Source: Chloroflexota bacterium (GTDB taxonomy: Bacteria > Chloroflexota > Anaerolineae > UBA7937 > B3-Chlor). Taken from it: DNA of 64,000 nucleotides. Every line of letters starts with the position of its first letter. The stretch's first letter is position 1. Below, in pieces: positions 51,469 to 59,312 of the stretch. Made by a program: the position numbers and the translations under genes. The notes beneath the pieces are model-generated. The model did not search any database. It worked only from the letters and a program-made list of their open reading frames with translations, and was not told the origin of the DNA. The stretch is from contig JAUVXJ010000005.1 of the NCBI GenBank assembly GCA_030603665.1, positions 62,001-126,000 of the forward strand. The letters are read 5' to 3'.

Positions 51469-52308
51469 TCAAACTCGCAACAGCGGCCCGGCCGTCGTTA
51501 CCGGCACATAGATGTTGCCCTGTCGCTCGAACTTGTCGTACTGCACCCCTTCTCTGCCTCTCGTGTCTGCGCACTGTTCCAGCAAGGACACCACCCTAGC
51601 ATGGCCTGCACGGTCAATTGCGGTCATCTCGTTCTTGATGCCCCGGTCGGCCTGCAACCATTGCTCCCAATCGACACAGTTGCCCGACTCGTAACCCACG
51701 AGATACCCCTCGAGTCCACAGATGGTCAGCGGCAGCGCTATGGCTTGCACCGAATAGGGACAGAGACACATGATCACGTTTCGGAAGCGCCCGCGGTCGA
51801 TGCTGGGGATCATCACGTCGCGTGCGATATCCAGCGCAGAGGTCATGATGTGCATGCTGGCTCCAGCTCTGAGCGCCAGAGCGCCCATGGTCCTGATGTC
51901 GCACCCCTCGCACGCAGGTTGAACAGTCTCGCTTCCGCTCTCCAGATCTAGTGTGTCTAGATACGTGCAGTTGTGATTGGGACGCCCCGCCGGGCACTCA
52001 GGGACCATGGGTTTTTGGCAGAACCCCACCGCCACCAGTAGCTCCGTCTTCGCACCGGTCAGCCGGGCCACGAACTCCTCCTCCGCCCCCTCGGATAGGA
52101 GAGTGATCGAGCCCTGTGCCCTGTTCTGGTGTTGGAGCTGGCGGTACCGCACTATCCCAGCGATGGCGCTCAGGGGATGACGGAGAAGGATCCTGTTGAG
52201 AAACGTCAGGCCATACTCCATTCCCAGGCTCCGATAGGAGAACTCCCACATCTTGAAGCCTAGAAAGGAGGCTGCATCCAGTCGATCCAGTAGGTCGTGC
52301 ACAATCAT
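51469..52308 (-). CDS. Uncharacterised Cys-rich protein
   Basis: A 279-residue cytoplasmic protein, not recognised with certainty. Conserved-looking Cys segments are GFCQKPMVPECPAGRPNHNC (about 95-114), ACEGCDIRTMGALALRAGA (about 131-149), MCLCPYS and ESGNCVDWEQW; together they could bind an Fe-S cluster or zinc. The middle recalls DUF116-like proteins (Cys-x2-Cys followed by an Ala/Gly-rich helix), but this is weak. Start at ATG 52308 after GGAGAGAAGAGC. Divergent from a methyltransferase gene, the two starts being 97 bp apart. Confidence 0.5.
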   Translation of the reverse strand: MIVHDLLDRLDAASFLGFKMWEFSYRSLGMEYGLTFLNRILLRHPLSAIAGIVRYRQLQHQNRAQGSITLLSEGAEEEFVARLTGAKTELLVAVGFCQKPMVPECPAGRPNHNCTYLDTLDLESGSETVQPACEGCDIRTMGALALRAGASMHIMTSALDIARDVMIPSIDRGRFRNVIMCLCPYSVQAIALPLTICGLEGYLVGYESGNCVDWEQWLQADRGIKNEMTAIDRAGHARVVSLLEQCADTRGREGVQYDKFERQGNIYVPVTTAGPLLRV

Positions 52309-52341
52309 GCTCTTCTCTCCGTATTGCAGATCAGGCCCCCG

Positions 52342-52370
52342 TTGCCGCCATCTTGCCGCGGTGGTATACT
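52342..52370 (+). promoter_or_regulatory. Promoter of the methyltransferase gene
   Basis: TTGCCG and TATACT with a 17-bp spacer, about 35 bp before the GTG start at 52405. Confidence 0.55.
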
Positions 52371-52404
52371 CCCTGGAAATCTGCGCGGGTCTCGGAGTCG
52401 CAAG

Positions 52405-53118
52405 GTGGGTACCCAACAGGAAAGATACTACAACGACCTTTGGTCCAGGAGCAAGGTGGTCGAACCCTCAGCCTGGGCGCTCTGGGACACGATCAACACC
52501 TACACCATGGGCAAGAGCCAGTTCCTGGAGATCGGTGCAGGAAACCGGCCAAGGATACCCGTCGCTGGCTCCTGCTTCCTCGACCTGAGTCCAAGGGCGA
52601 TGGAGGCCCTCAGCGCGAGAGATGCCTTCTGCGCTGCAGGCTCAGCCGAAGCTCTCCCCTTTCCCGACGAGTGCTTTGATCTGATTTGCGCCTTCGAGAT
52701 CGTGGAGCACGTACCGGAGGACGAGGTGGTGCTTGGGGAGGTGGGGCGCGTGCTCAAGAAGGGTGAGCGGTTTGTCTTCTCCGTGCCTCTACACATGGAG
52801 TACTGGAGTCGATATGACGAGCTCGCAGGACACGTCCGGCGCTACGACCCCGCTGCCCTGGAATCGCTACTGGCGGACTACGGTTTACCTATCGAGAGAT
52901 ACAGCACCACCATCTCTCCCCGGAACTCATGGTATCGCAACGCGAGCGCCTTCCTGGCCAGCAGATTCTGGACGGTCGGCGTGGCTCTGGAGGGGAGTGT
53001 GGCACGGCCCTTCTACTGCTGGCTCGATAGGCGCAAGGGCATCAGCTGGAAGCAAGGTGACTTCGCAGAGCGCACGCAGCGCGCCAACAACGTGATCATC
53101 GTCTGCAAGAAGCAGTAG
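52405..53118 (+). CDS. SAM-dependent class I methyltransferase
   Basis: A 237-residue methyltransferase with the SAM-binding motif FLEIGAGNRPRIP (about 38-50), the acidic end of strand 2 in FLDLSPRAMEAL, AGSAEALPFPDECFDLICAFEIVEHV (motifs post I and II) and LKKGERFVFSVPLHMEYW. The target is unknown. The GTG at 52405 follows GGAG by seven bases; the frame is open from 52297 but that part overlaps the promoter. Convergent with the aminotransferase gene. Confidence 0.8.
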   Translation: MGTQQERYYNDLWSRSKVVEPSAWALWDTINTYTMGKSQFLEIGAGNRPRIPVAGSCFLDLSPRAMEALSARDAFCAAGSAEALPFPDECFDLICAFEIVEHVPEDEVVLGEVGRVLKKGERFVFSVPLHMEYWSRYDELAGHVRRYDPAALESLLADYGLPIERYSTTISPRNSWYRNASAFLASRFWTVGVALEGSVARPFYCWLDRRKGISWKQGDFAERTQRANNVIIVCKKQ

Positions 53119-53130
53119 CAAGTGGCGTGC

Positions 53131-54474
53131 CTAGTCCGAGTCCTCCGCTTCCGTCAGTGCTTCCTCGAAAAGGGACATAGCCTCATCTACCGTGTCGCCG
53201 TCCACGGTCATGGCGGGTACGAAACGCACCGTATTAGGTCCACAACCCAAGAGCAAGAGTCCCCTCTTGAAGGCTTGGTCTATGACGGCATCGCGCAACT
53301 CGTGTGCAGGCTCTTTGGTCTCGCCGTCTGTCACTAGCTCAACACCGAGCAGCAAACCCTTACCTCGCACATCCCCGATCACGCCATGACGACCCTGCAT
53401 GGCCTCAGCTGCGGTCAGCAAACGCTCCCCCATTGTGGCTGCATTCTCTATCAGGCCCTCTTCTTCGATAACCTGTATTGTGGCCGTGGCAGCGGCGCAG
53501 GAAACGGGGTTGCCCCCGAATGTCGTCCCGTGCGACCCTGGAGGCCAGTTCATCACTTCCTTCCTGGCCACCATCGCACCCAGTGGCATCCCCGAGGCTA
53601 TCCCCTTGGCAATGAGCGTGATATCCGGGTCCACTCCCCAGTGCTCGATCGAGAACCACTTCCCTGTGCGTCCCATACCCATCTGGATTTCGTCAGCGAC
53701 GAAGAGGATGCCCCACTTCTCCGCCAGCTCCTTGAGACGAGAGTGGTATCCAGGCGGCGGCACGACATACCCTCCCTCACCCTGGATAGGCTCCACGAAT
53801 ATCGCCGCCACCTCGTCGGCCGGTACCAGTTGTTTGAAGAGGGTCTTCTCTATGTAGTCCACGCAGTAGAGATCACAGGACGGATACTCAAGATTGTAGG
53901 CGCAGCGATAGCAGTATCCGTAAGGCACGTGAGTCACCCCGGGAACCAATGGGGCGAAACCTCTGCGCTGCACGGCCTTGCTTGCCGTCAGGGAGAGAGC
54001 CCCCATGCTCCGCCCATGAAAAGCCCCCAGAAAAGCCAAAGCCCGAGGTCGCCCGGTGTGATAGCGAGCCAGCTTCAGAGCCGCTTCCACCGCTTCCGTC
54101 CCCGAATTGGTGAAGAACAACCGCTTAGAATCATCCCCGGGTACCAAGGAGTTCAGCTTCTCCGCCAGCGCTATCTGAACGGCATAGTAGAAATCCGTGC
54201 CCGCCATGTGGATGAACTTGGCCGCCTGTTCCTGGACCGCCTTGACCACCTCGGGATGAGCATGCCCCGTCGTGGCCACCGCGATGCCTGCATTGAAATC
54301 GATGTACCGGTTCCCATCCACATCCCAGACCAGACTTCCCTCACCCCGTTCCATGACAAACGGGTATGCACGAGTATATGAAGGCGATATGGCCTCTGTA
54401 TCGCGCGCCACGTACTCCCTGCCCTTGGGGCCGGGGATATCAGTACTCAAATCAACCAGAGTGGAGTCACGCAC
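53131..54474 (-). CDS. Class III PLP-dependent aminotransferase with a Cys4 insertion
   Basis: A 447-residue aminotransferase of the 4-aminobutyrate/ornithine/acetylornithine group. DGNRYIDFNAGIAVATTGHAHP, FFTNSGTEAVEAALKLAR, FVADEIQMGMGRTG and LIAKGIASGMPLGA (Schiff-base Lys) are present. An insertion, CYRCAYNLEYPSCDLYC, with four Cys (C-x2-C-x9-C-x3-C) may bind zinc; such insertions occur in related thermophile and archaeal enzymes. It is the last gene of the AOR operon. The oxo acids or aldehydes produced by transamination would suit the AOR (inference). Confidence 0.88.
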   Translation of the reverse strand: MRDSTLVDLSTDIPGPKGREYVARDTEAISPSYTRAYPFVMERGEGSLVWDVDGNRYIDFNAGIAVATTGHAHPEVVKAVQEQAAKFIHMAGTDFYYAVQIALAEKLNSLVPGDDSKRLFFTNSGTEAVEAALKLARYHTGRPRALAFLGAFHGRSMGALSLTASKAVQRRGFAPLVPGVTHVPYGYCYRCAYNLEYPSCDLYCVDYIEKTLFKQLVPADEVAAIFVEPIQGEGGYVVPPPGYHSRLKELAEKWGILFVADEIQMGMGRTGKWFSIEHWGVDPDITLIAKGIASGMPLGAMVARKEVMNWPPGSHGTTFGGNPVSCAAATATIQVIEEEGLIENAATMGERLLTAAEAMQGRHGVIGDVRGKGLLLGVELVTDGETKEPAHELRDAVIDQAFKRGLLLLGCGPNTVRFVPAMTVDGDTVDEAMSLFEEALTEAEDSD

Positions 54475-54510
54475 TACCGAACCTCCCTTGAATTCGTGGT
54501 CGCCCTCTTC

Positions 54511-54747
54511 TCACCCGCCGCCGATGAGCGGCAGTAGCTTCACCCTGTCACCTGGGTGCAGAGGAGAATCCTTGAACCTCTGACGTCCGTTGACCATGAC
54601 GATGGCCACCAATTCCGGGTTGAGTCCTAGCCGACCAATAACATCCAGTACCGTTTGCCCGGATTCGATGGGAAGCGAAACCTGTGCGGGTCCATACTTC
54701 TTGAGCAGGCCAACCAGCGTCAGCTCTATGCCGTCTTTCACTCTCAC
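54511..54747 (-). CDS. MoaD/ThiS-family small protein ending in Gly-Gly-Gly
   Basis: A 78-residue beta-grasp protein with VSLPIESGQTVLDVIGRLGLN and VIVMVNGRQRFKDSPLHPGDRV, ending KLLPLIGGG. The terminal Gly residues are the thiocarboxylate site in MoaD-type carriers. It is located just downstream of the AOR gene, as is common for tungsto/molybdo-enzymes, and probably supports pyranopterin cofactor synthesis. Start at GTG 54747 (GTG 54741 is also possible). Confidence 0.8.
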   Translation of the reverse strand: MRVKDGIELTLVGLLKKYGPAQVSLPIESGQTVLDVIGRLGLNPELVAIVMVNGRQRFKDSPLHPGDRVKLLPLIGGG

Positions 54748-54769
54748 CTTTCGGCGCCGTGATTCGCAA

Positions 54770-56596
54770 TCAGCTTGGCACGAAGTCGAGTCCCAGCTGG
54801 TCCAGCTTCTCGCGGGTCGGAATGCCGTTCTGGTCCCAGCCTCTCTGCTCATAATACATATCGAGCAGTTTGTCCACGTTCTCCTTGGTGATCAACTTCC
54901 CCTTGCTGGGACCCGTCGGCACGGGGTCAGTGTACCAGCGAGGCGGCGGGTAGTCCCACTCACGGCCGAACCCGTCCATCTCCCGCACCCAGAAGGACCT
55001 GGTCAGGTTCCAGACCCGCTCGGCAATGTGGATCAGGTCGTCCCAGGAGCGATCGACGCCGGTGATGGCTTTCATGGCAGGGACGTAGTAGTCCAATGGC
55101 ATGCCCAACTCCACCCACTGCAACCGGCAACCTCCGAGAGCATCAAGCAGCGGGCGTATATGCTGCAGCTCTATGACCTTGGCCGCCTTGTCGGGAGTGA
55201 CGCCGTCGCGTCCCACCTCGATATCGTAGGTAATGGCCCACGCGCGGTTGTGGTGCGCCCCGATGTCGGCCGTCATGTAGGCAAGCATCATCGCAGGAGC
55301 ATCGCGCGATTCGTATCCGCTGATCTCCAGGCCCTTGATCTGCATCGCAAAATCGCTGCTCCCACCGCCGAAGACCTCCGCTGCATACCGCACGCCCTCG
55401 GCCAGAACATCGCCGATGCCTTCGCGCTTGGCAATCTTCTGAATCAGTTCAAAGACGCCCTCGGAGTCTCCAAAGCTCAGCGCGAGACCGTCGGTATCCT
55501 CGGTAGTGATGATCCCCTTCTCAAAGCACTCAATGGCGAAGGCGATCACGTTGCCGGCAGAAATGGTGTCTATACCAAGCTCGTCACATAGGTAGTTGGC
55601 GTAGGCCACGTCCTCAATGTCGGGAATGCCTACATCCGCCCCCAGGAAGGCCGCTGTCTCGTACTCAGGACCTTCCACGTGAACGTCCCACTTTTTTGTG
55701 TAGGAGTACTTCCCGCAAGCGCAAGGGCACGCGAAACAGGCCTTGTCTGTGACGACGATCTGCTCGCGCATGTACTCCCCTGTCATCTTGTCCATCTCTT
55801 CGAAGTGCCCCGACTGAAAATTGCGTGTCGGGAAGGAGCCCCACTCGTTAGATGGAACATTGACACCCGCGGTCCCCAGCCTCACCCACACGTCCCATGC
55901 GTCACTGTTCTTGCAGAACTCCAGCATCTCGCGGCCCACGCGACGGAACTCGCCCACGTCGGCTACGGGGATGCTCTTGTTGCCCCTGACAGCGATGGCC
56001 TTGAGTTTCTTGGAGCCCATCACTGTTCCCACGCCGGCACGCCCAGCCTGGCGCCCGAAATCATGGCAGATACACGCGTACTTGACCAGGTTCTCAGCCC
56101 CAGGCCCGACAAGGGCTATCTGGAAATCGTCCCCCAGCTCCTTCTTCAGCGCCGTCTCTGCGGTGATGGCACCCTGGCCCCAATAGTCCTTGGCATCCCG
56201 CAGTTCTACGGTGTCGTTGTCTATGTACAAGTACACGGGCTTGGGCGATACTCCCTCCGCGATGATCAGATCATAGCCCGCGAATTTCATCTCCGCGCTC
56301 AGCATACCACCCACGTTGCTGTCGGCGTAGCCACCCGTAGCCGGTGACTTGGCGGCGAAAGTGGTCTTGCCAGCACCCGGAATCAAGAGTCCCGATATAG
56401 GCCCGGCAGCCACCACCAACTTGTTGGCCTCCCCCAGAGGGTCAACGCCCTTCTCCAGCTCCGAGTAGAGGATCTTCGCTGCAAAACCGCGTCCGCCCAG
56501 GTAATCCCTTGCCAGATCCGGGTCAAGATCCGATTTCTCGACACTCCCCTGGGTCAGATTCACTCTCAGTACCTGTCCACCATATCCGTTCAACAT
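54770..56596 (-). CDS. aor: Aldehyde:ferredoxin oxidoreductase (tungsten/molybdenum)
   Basis: A 608-residue AOR-family enzyme that oxidises aldehydes to acids with ferredoxin, or the reverse. YGGQVLRVNLTQGSVEK and YLGGRGFAAKILYSEL are typical of domain 1; the [4Fe-4S] ligands are CFACPCAC (about 283-290) with a fourth Cys in ALGGCRLQW near residue 508; DIGAHHNRAW-like and GRAGVGTVMGSKKLKAIAV segments bind the bis-pterin. GGAGG precedes ATG 56596. It is second in the operon after a poly-ferredoxin, its likely electron partner. Confidence 0.93.
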   Translation of the reverse strand: MLNGYGGQVLRVNLTQGSVEKSDLDPDLARDYLGGRGFAAKILYSELEKGVDPLGEANKLVVAAGPISGLLIPGAGKTTFAAKSPATGGYADSNVGGMLSAEMKFAGYDLIIAEGVSPKPVYLYIDNDTVELRDAKDYWGQGAITAETALKKELGDDFQIALVGPGAENLVKYACICHDFGRQAGRAGVGTVMGSKKLKAIAVRGNKSIPVADVGEFRRVGREMLEFCKNSDAWDVWVRLGTAGVNVPSNEWGSFPTRNFQSGHFEEMDKMTGEYMREQIVVTDKACFACPCACGKYSYTKKWDVHVEGPEYETAAFLGADVGIPDIEDVAYANYLCDELGIDTISAGNVIAFAIECFEKGIITTEDTDGLALSFGDSEGVFELIQKIAKREGIGDVLAEGVRYAAEVFGGGSSDFAMQIKGLEISGYESRDAPAMMLAYMTADIGAHHNRAWAITYDIEVGRDGVTPDKAAKVIELQHIRPLLDALGGCRLQWVELGMPLDYYVPAMKAITGVDRSWDDLIHIAERVWNLTRSFWVREMDGFGREWDYPPPRWYTDPVPTGPSKGKLITKENVDKLLDMYYEQRGWDQNGIPTREKLDQLGLDFVPS

Positions 56597-56737
56597 AACC
56601 GTTCCTCCTTGAGAGCACATTCCTAGCCTTGGCTATGAGCCGCATCCGGGTGGGGCGCTCCAGCCGCTGGTCTATCCTCGGTGTGACTCGGCGACTCCAC
56701 CAGCTGCGGCGGATCCGTCTCCGCACCTCACGGACGG

Positions 56738-57121
56738 CTACTCCACGGACAGCGCCCCGTAGGCACAGAAATCAACGCACGCTTCACACAGATTGCACTG
56801 GAACGGCGCCTCTCGGTCCGGATGGGTGAAGATGACGTTCTCGGGGCAGACCTCCACGCATTCCAGGCAAGCTGTGCACTCCTCGCTGTCGATGTAGTAG
56901 GCGCCCTTCTCATTCTGGACTATGGCCTCCACAGGGCACACCTCTGCGCACTCGCCACACTGGGTGCAGGTGCGCACCTCGAAGACCCCCGGATCGGGAA
57001 ACTTGGGGTCAATGGCCAGACACGACTTCTTGGGGTTGTTCTCCTGAAAGTGGTACAGAGAACACGCCAGCTGACACAGCCTACACCCTGTGCACTTGGA
57101 ACTATCGGCCGTCAGATGCAT
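56738..57121 (-). CDS. Four-cluster ferredoxin-type protein, AOR electron partner
   Basis: A 127-residue iron-sulfur protein with 16 cluster Cys in four groups: CTGCRLCQLAC, CTQCGECAEVC, CTACLECVEVC and CNLCEACVDFC. This implies four [4Fe-4S] clusters, as in HycB/AorA-like electron-transfer subunits. It is the first gene of the AOR operon and should pass electrons from aldehyde oxidation to a soluble or membrane acceptor. ATG 57121 has GGAGG five bases upstream; GTG 57127 is inside that site. Confidence 0.9.
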   Translation of the reverse strand: MHLTADSSKCTGCRLCQLACSLYHFQENNPKKSCLAIDPKFPDPGVFEVRTCTQCGECAEVCPVEAIVQNEKGAYYIDSEECTACLECVEVCPENVIFTHPDREAPFQCNLCEACVDFCAYGALSVE

Positions 57122-57169
57122 TGCCACCTCCCTTGGCTATGTGTCTCACATGCTTCTGTCGCAGCGTCA

Positions 57170-57198
57170 AGGATACGCAAACGATGGGGAAATGTCAA
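57170..57198 (-). promoter_or_regulatory. Promoter of the ferredoxin-AOR-MoaD-aminotransferase operon
   Basis: Minus-strand TTGACA and TATCCT with a 17-bp spacer, about 49 bp before the ferredoxin ATG. Confidence 0.6.
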
Positions 57199-57335
57199 GG
57201 CCAGTGACCCACTGGGCCTCTATGAGATCCACGTTCACGTCGCCCCCGGACGCACGACGAATGGGCGGTTAACCCATCCCGATACCAGTGGAGTGACCAC
57301 TCCACAGTCAGCTCACCAGACACACCACGGGAGCT

Positions 57336-57364
57336 TTGACCGGTCCCAGGGGCGATGCTATAAT
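57336..57364 (+). promoter_or_regulatory. Promoter-like sequence facing the gene remnant
   Basis: TTGACC and an extended -10 (TGC-TATAAT at 57359-57364) with a spacer of about 17 bp. No intact plus-strand gene follows; the DsbD-like gene downstream is on the opposite strand, so it is either a relic or drives antisense RNA. Confidence 0.4.
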
Positions 57365-57377
57365 CCCCAGATTACCG

Positions 57378-57479
57378 TGCAGAGACATCCAAGTGATCGT
57401 GCCCTCTGAGCCTCAGATCATCGGTGCGCTTGGGGCTGCCTTGCTGGCTATGGAAGACCTTGAGAGCACCGCCGCATAG
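57378..57479 (+). pseudogene. C-terminal remnant of a 2-hydroxyacyl-CoA dehydratase activase-like gene
   Basis: A plus-strand reading frame ends at TAG 57477-57479 and reads CRDIQVIVPSEPQIIGALGA followed by ALLAMEDLESTAA. This closely matches the conserved C-terminus of BcrA/BadF/HgdC-type activases (v.VP..PQ..GALGAALLA). No upstream ATPase core is visible, so only the last 30-odd codons survive. Similarity is judged from memory of the family; a chance match cannot be excluded. Confidence 0.45.
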
Positions 57480-57493
57480 CCCGTGCAACACCC

Positions 57494-59074
57494 CTACACC
57501 ATGATGAAGAGTAGCCAGCCCCCCAGGCTGGCAAACAGGACCACCGTCAGCGCCTTCACCAGCACCATGTGGCGACGCATGAACCCCGTTAACTGCAAGG
57601 AGGTCGTGCCGTAGTACACCAGGAAAAAGATAATCACTAGTGGCACGATGAACATCAGGTTGTACAGAACGAGGTACACGAAGGCGTTGGCCCGCAGCTC
57701 CGGCACCCCGGTGACGAAGATTATCGTGGGTAGGTAAACCTGCCCCGTGCAAACCAACTCCAGAAGCGAGACCAAGAAGCCCGTGACGAAGGCCGCCCAC
57801 ACAAAGTTCCTGACACTGGCGCCCTCTCGAATGGCCCGGCGCACTCGCCTGCGCAGGAAATCGGGCAGCCTCAGAGCCATCTCCTCGTGTTTGCCCTTCT
57901 TGATCTTATAGAGGTCGTACAGCGCGAGTACCGCCAGCACGAGGCAGAACACTCCGGTGCCCAGGTAGACCACGCGGGACAGCGTCTGCACAACCCCCAG
58001 CGAATGGACGAAACCAAGGACCCCAACGCCCACCAGCAGATAGGCCAGGAACACGGCTCCGGTGAAGGCGGCACCTACCAGCAGGATCTCCCGTCCCTTG
58101 CGTTCCATCGCCGCCAGGTAGGATACGAAGAAGATGATGGTGGTGAAGGCACAGGGATTCAGTCCATCCAGCAGGCCCGCTCCCAGGATGGCCACGAAGG
58201 AGAAGGACTTGAAGCGCTGGATGATGCGGTTGATGGCCTCTGAGGATTCTTCCTCCAGACCCTCCCAGGGAGGGATGCAGCCTACCTGACTATGCCTCCC
58301 AATCACCTCCTCGAGGCTTTCGACTGTTATCTCACCGCCCACAAGATACTCATCGTGTATGAACACGGCTGGCGTCAGTAGCCGCTGTTCAGGGGGCACG
58401 CCGGTTCGCTCGGACATGGCGTCGTTCAAAGGGGCACAGGTGTTGATATCGAATCGCCTGATCTCGAGGTTGGGATACTTCTGCTCCAAGTACGCAAGAT
58501 CGTATGAAACTCGATCGCACTCCGAGCAGCCTGGGCTGTGGAAGTAGGCGATGTACACTGGAGCAGCGAGCTCGCCGCCGACGACTTCGCAGACGTCCCC
58601 CTCTTGAGGCGCCGTCGGATCCTCACAGAGCGGGTCCGTGACACCTCCTGCGGGGACAACTGGGGGCACGGCGGGCTGATCATCGGTGGGGAAATCGCAG
58701 CCGCCAGCGACCAGGCACTCATCCACCAGCGCCTGGAGTTGGCCCCCTATCTCCTCCTCCCCAACCAGAGCGGTATCCCCGATGAAGACCTGAGGTATGG
58801 CCAAACCGGAGACCCCGTACTCCTTCTCCAGGCGCACCATCACTTCATAGTTCTCCATGGCGCCGATGTCGAAGATCTTGAGCTCAATGCGGTCTCCGTA
58901 CCCCGCCTTGAGAGGGGCGAGCACCTCCTCTCTCACAGCCTGGCAGTGCTCGCACTCCTGGGCTTCGAACACGAAGAACCGCGCCACGGGCTCCTGAGCC
59001 AAAACAACCCCGGTTGGCCACGAGAGCAAGACCATGCTCAAACAAAGCAGTATGGGTACCAATCTCTTGGGCAT
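57494..59074 (-). CDS. Thioredoxin-like x2 - DsbD/CcdA fusion, exported thiol-redox protein
   Basis: A 526-residue membrane protein. After a signal sequence (LVPILLCLSMVLLSWP) come two extracytoplasmic thioredoxin/glutaredoxin-like domains: the first with FVFEAQECEHCQAVREE (CEHC, about residue 40), the second with AYFHSPGCSECDRVSYDLAY (CSEC, about 180). A CcdA/DsbD-like membrane domain follows (about 295-526) with its redox Cys in LNPCAFTTIIFF and ELVCTGQVYLP. It would carry reducing power across the membrane to outside thiols. DsbD usually has the Trx domain at the C-terminus; this N-terminal double-Trx order is unusual. Confidence 0.8.
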   Translation of the reverse strand: MPKRLVPILLCLSMVLLSWPTGVVLAQEPVARFFVFEAQECEHCQAVREEVLAPLKAGYGDRIELKIFDIGAMENYEVMVRLEKEYGVSGLAIPQVFIGDTALVGEEEIGGQLQALVDECLVAGGCDFPTDDQPAVPPVVPAGGVTDPLCEDPTAPQEGDVCEVVGGELAAPVYIAYFHSPGCSECDRVSYDLAYLEQKYPNLEIRRFDINTCAPLNDAMSERTGVPPEQRLLTPAVFIHDEYLVGGEITVESLEEVIGRHSQVGCIPPWEGLEEESSEAINRIIQRFKSFSFVAILGAGLLDGLNPCAFTTIIFFVSYLAAMERKGREILLVGAAFTGAVFLAYLLVGVGVLGFVHSLGVVQTLSRVVYLGTGVFCLVLAVLALYDLYKIKKGKHEEMALRLPDFLRRRVRRAIREGASVRNFVWAAFVTGFLVSLLELVCTGQVYLPTIIFVTGVPELRANAFVYLVLYNLMFIVPLVIIFFLVYYGTTSLQLTGFMRRHMVLVKALTVVLFASLGGWLLFIMV

Positions 59075-59252
59075 TCGTCCCTTCCGCGAAACGTACGTCC
59101 GATCCGTCCAGGTGGCTAGTATAAGCTTGCGCATACCGTAGTGTCAAGCATGCTACCTTGGCATCTCGGGATGTGCGCCCGCTTTCGGAAAGGGCCTGTC
59201 GAGTACGACCCTCGCCTAGAACAGGCTCATAGCTGGTTCCACGCCTCACCCT

Positions 59253-59281
59253 TTGTCATGCAGCGAGGGCGGTGCTATAAT
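59253..59281 (+). promoter_or_regulatory. Promoter of the FAD-linked dehydrogenase gene
   Basis: TTGTCA and an extended -10 (TGC-TATAAT) with a 17-bp spacer, 31 bp before the ATG at 59313. Confidence 0.7.
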
Positions 59282-59312
59282 CGCCGCGTCACTTCATCCC
59301 AGGAGTCTATGA

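Larger units (their letters stand above)
57122..57493. other. Gene-poor region with promoters and a decayed gene end
   Basis: About 370 bp. It holds the AOR operon promoter (57170-57198), a hairpin TGGAGTGACCACTCCA (about 57290), a plus-strand promoter-like sequence (57336-57364) and a fragment resembling the C-terminus of a CoA-dehydratase activase (57378-57479). Confidence 0.55.
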
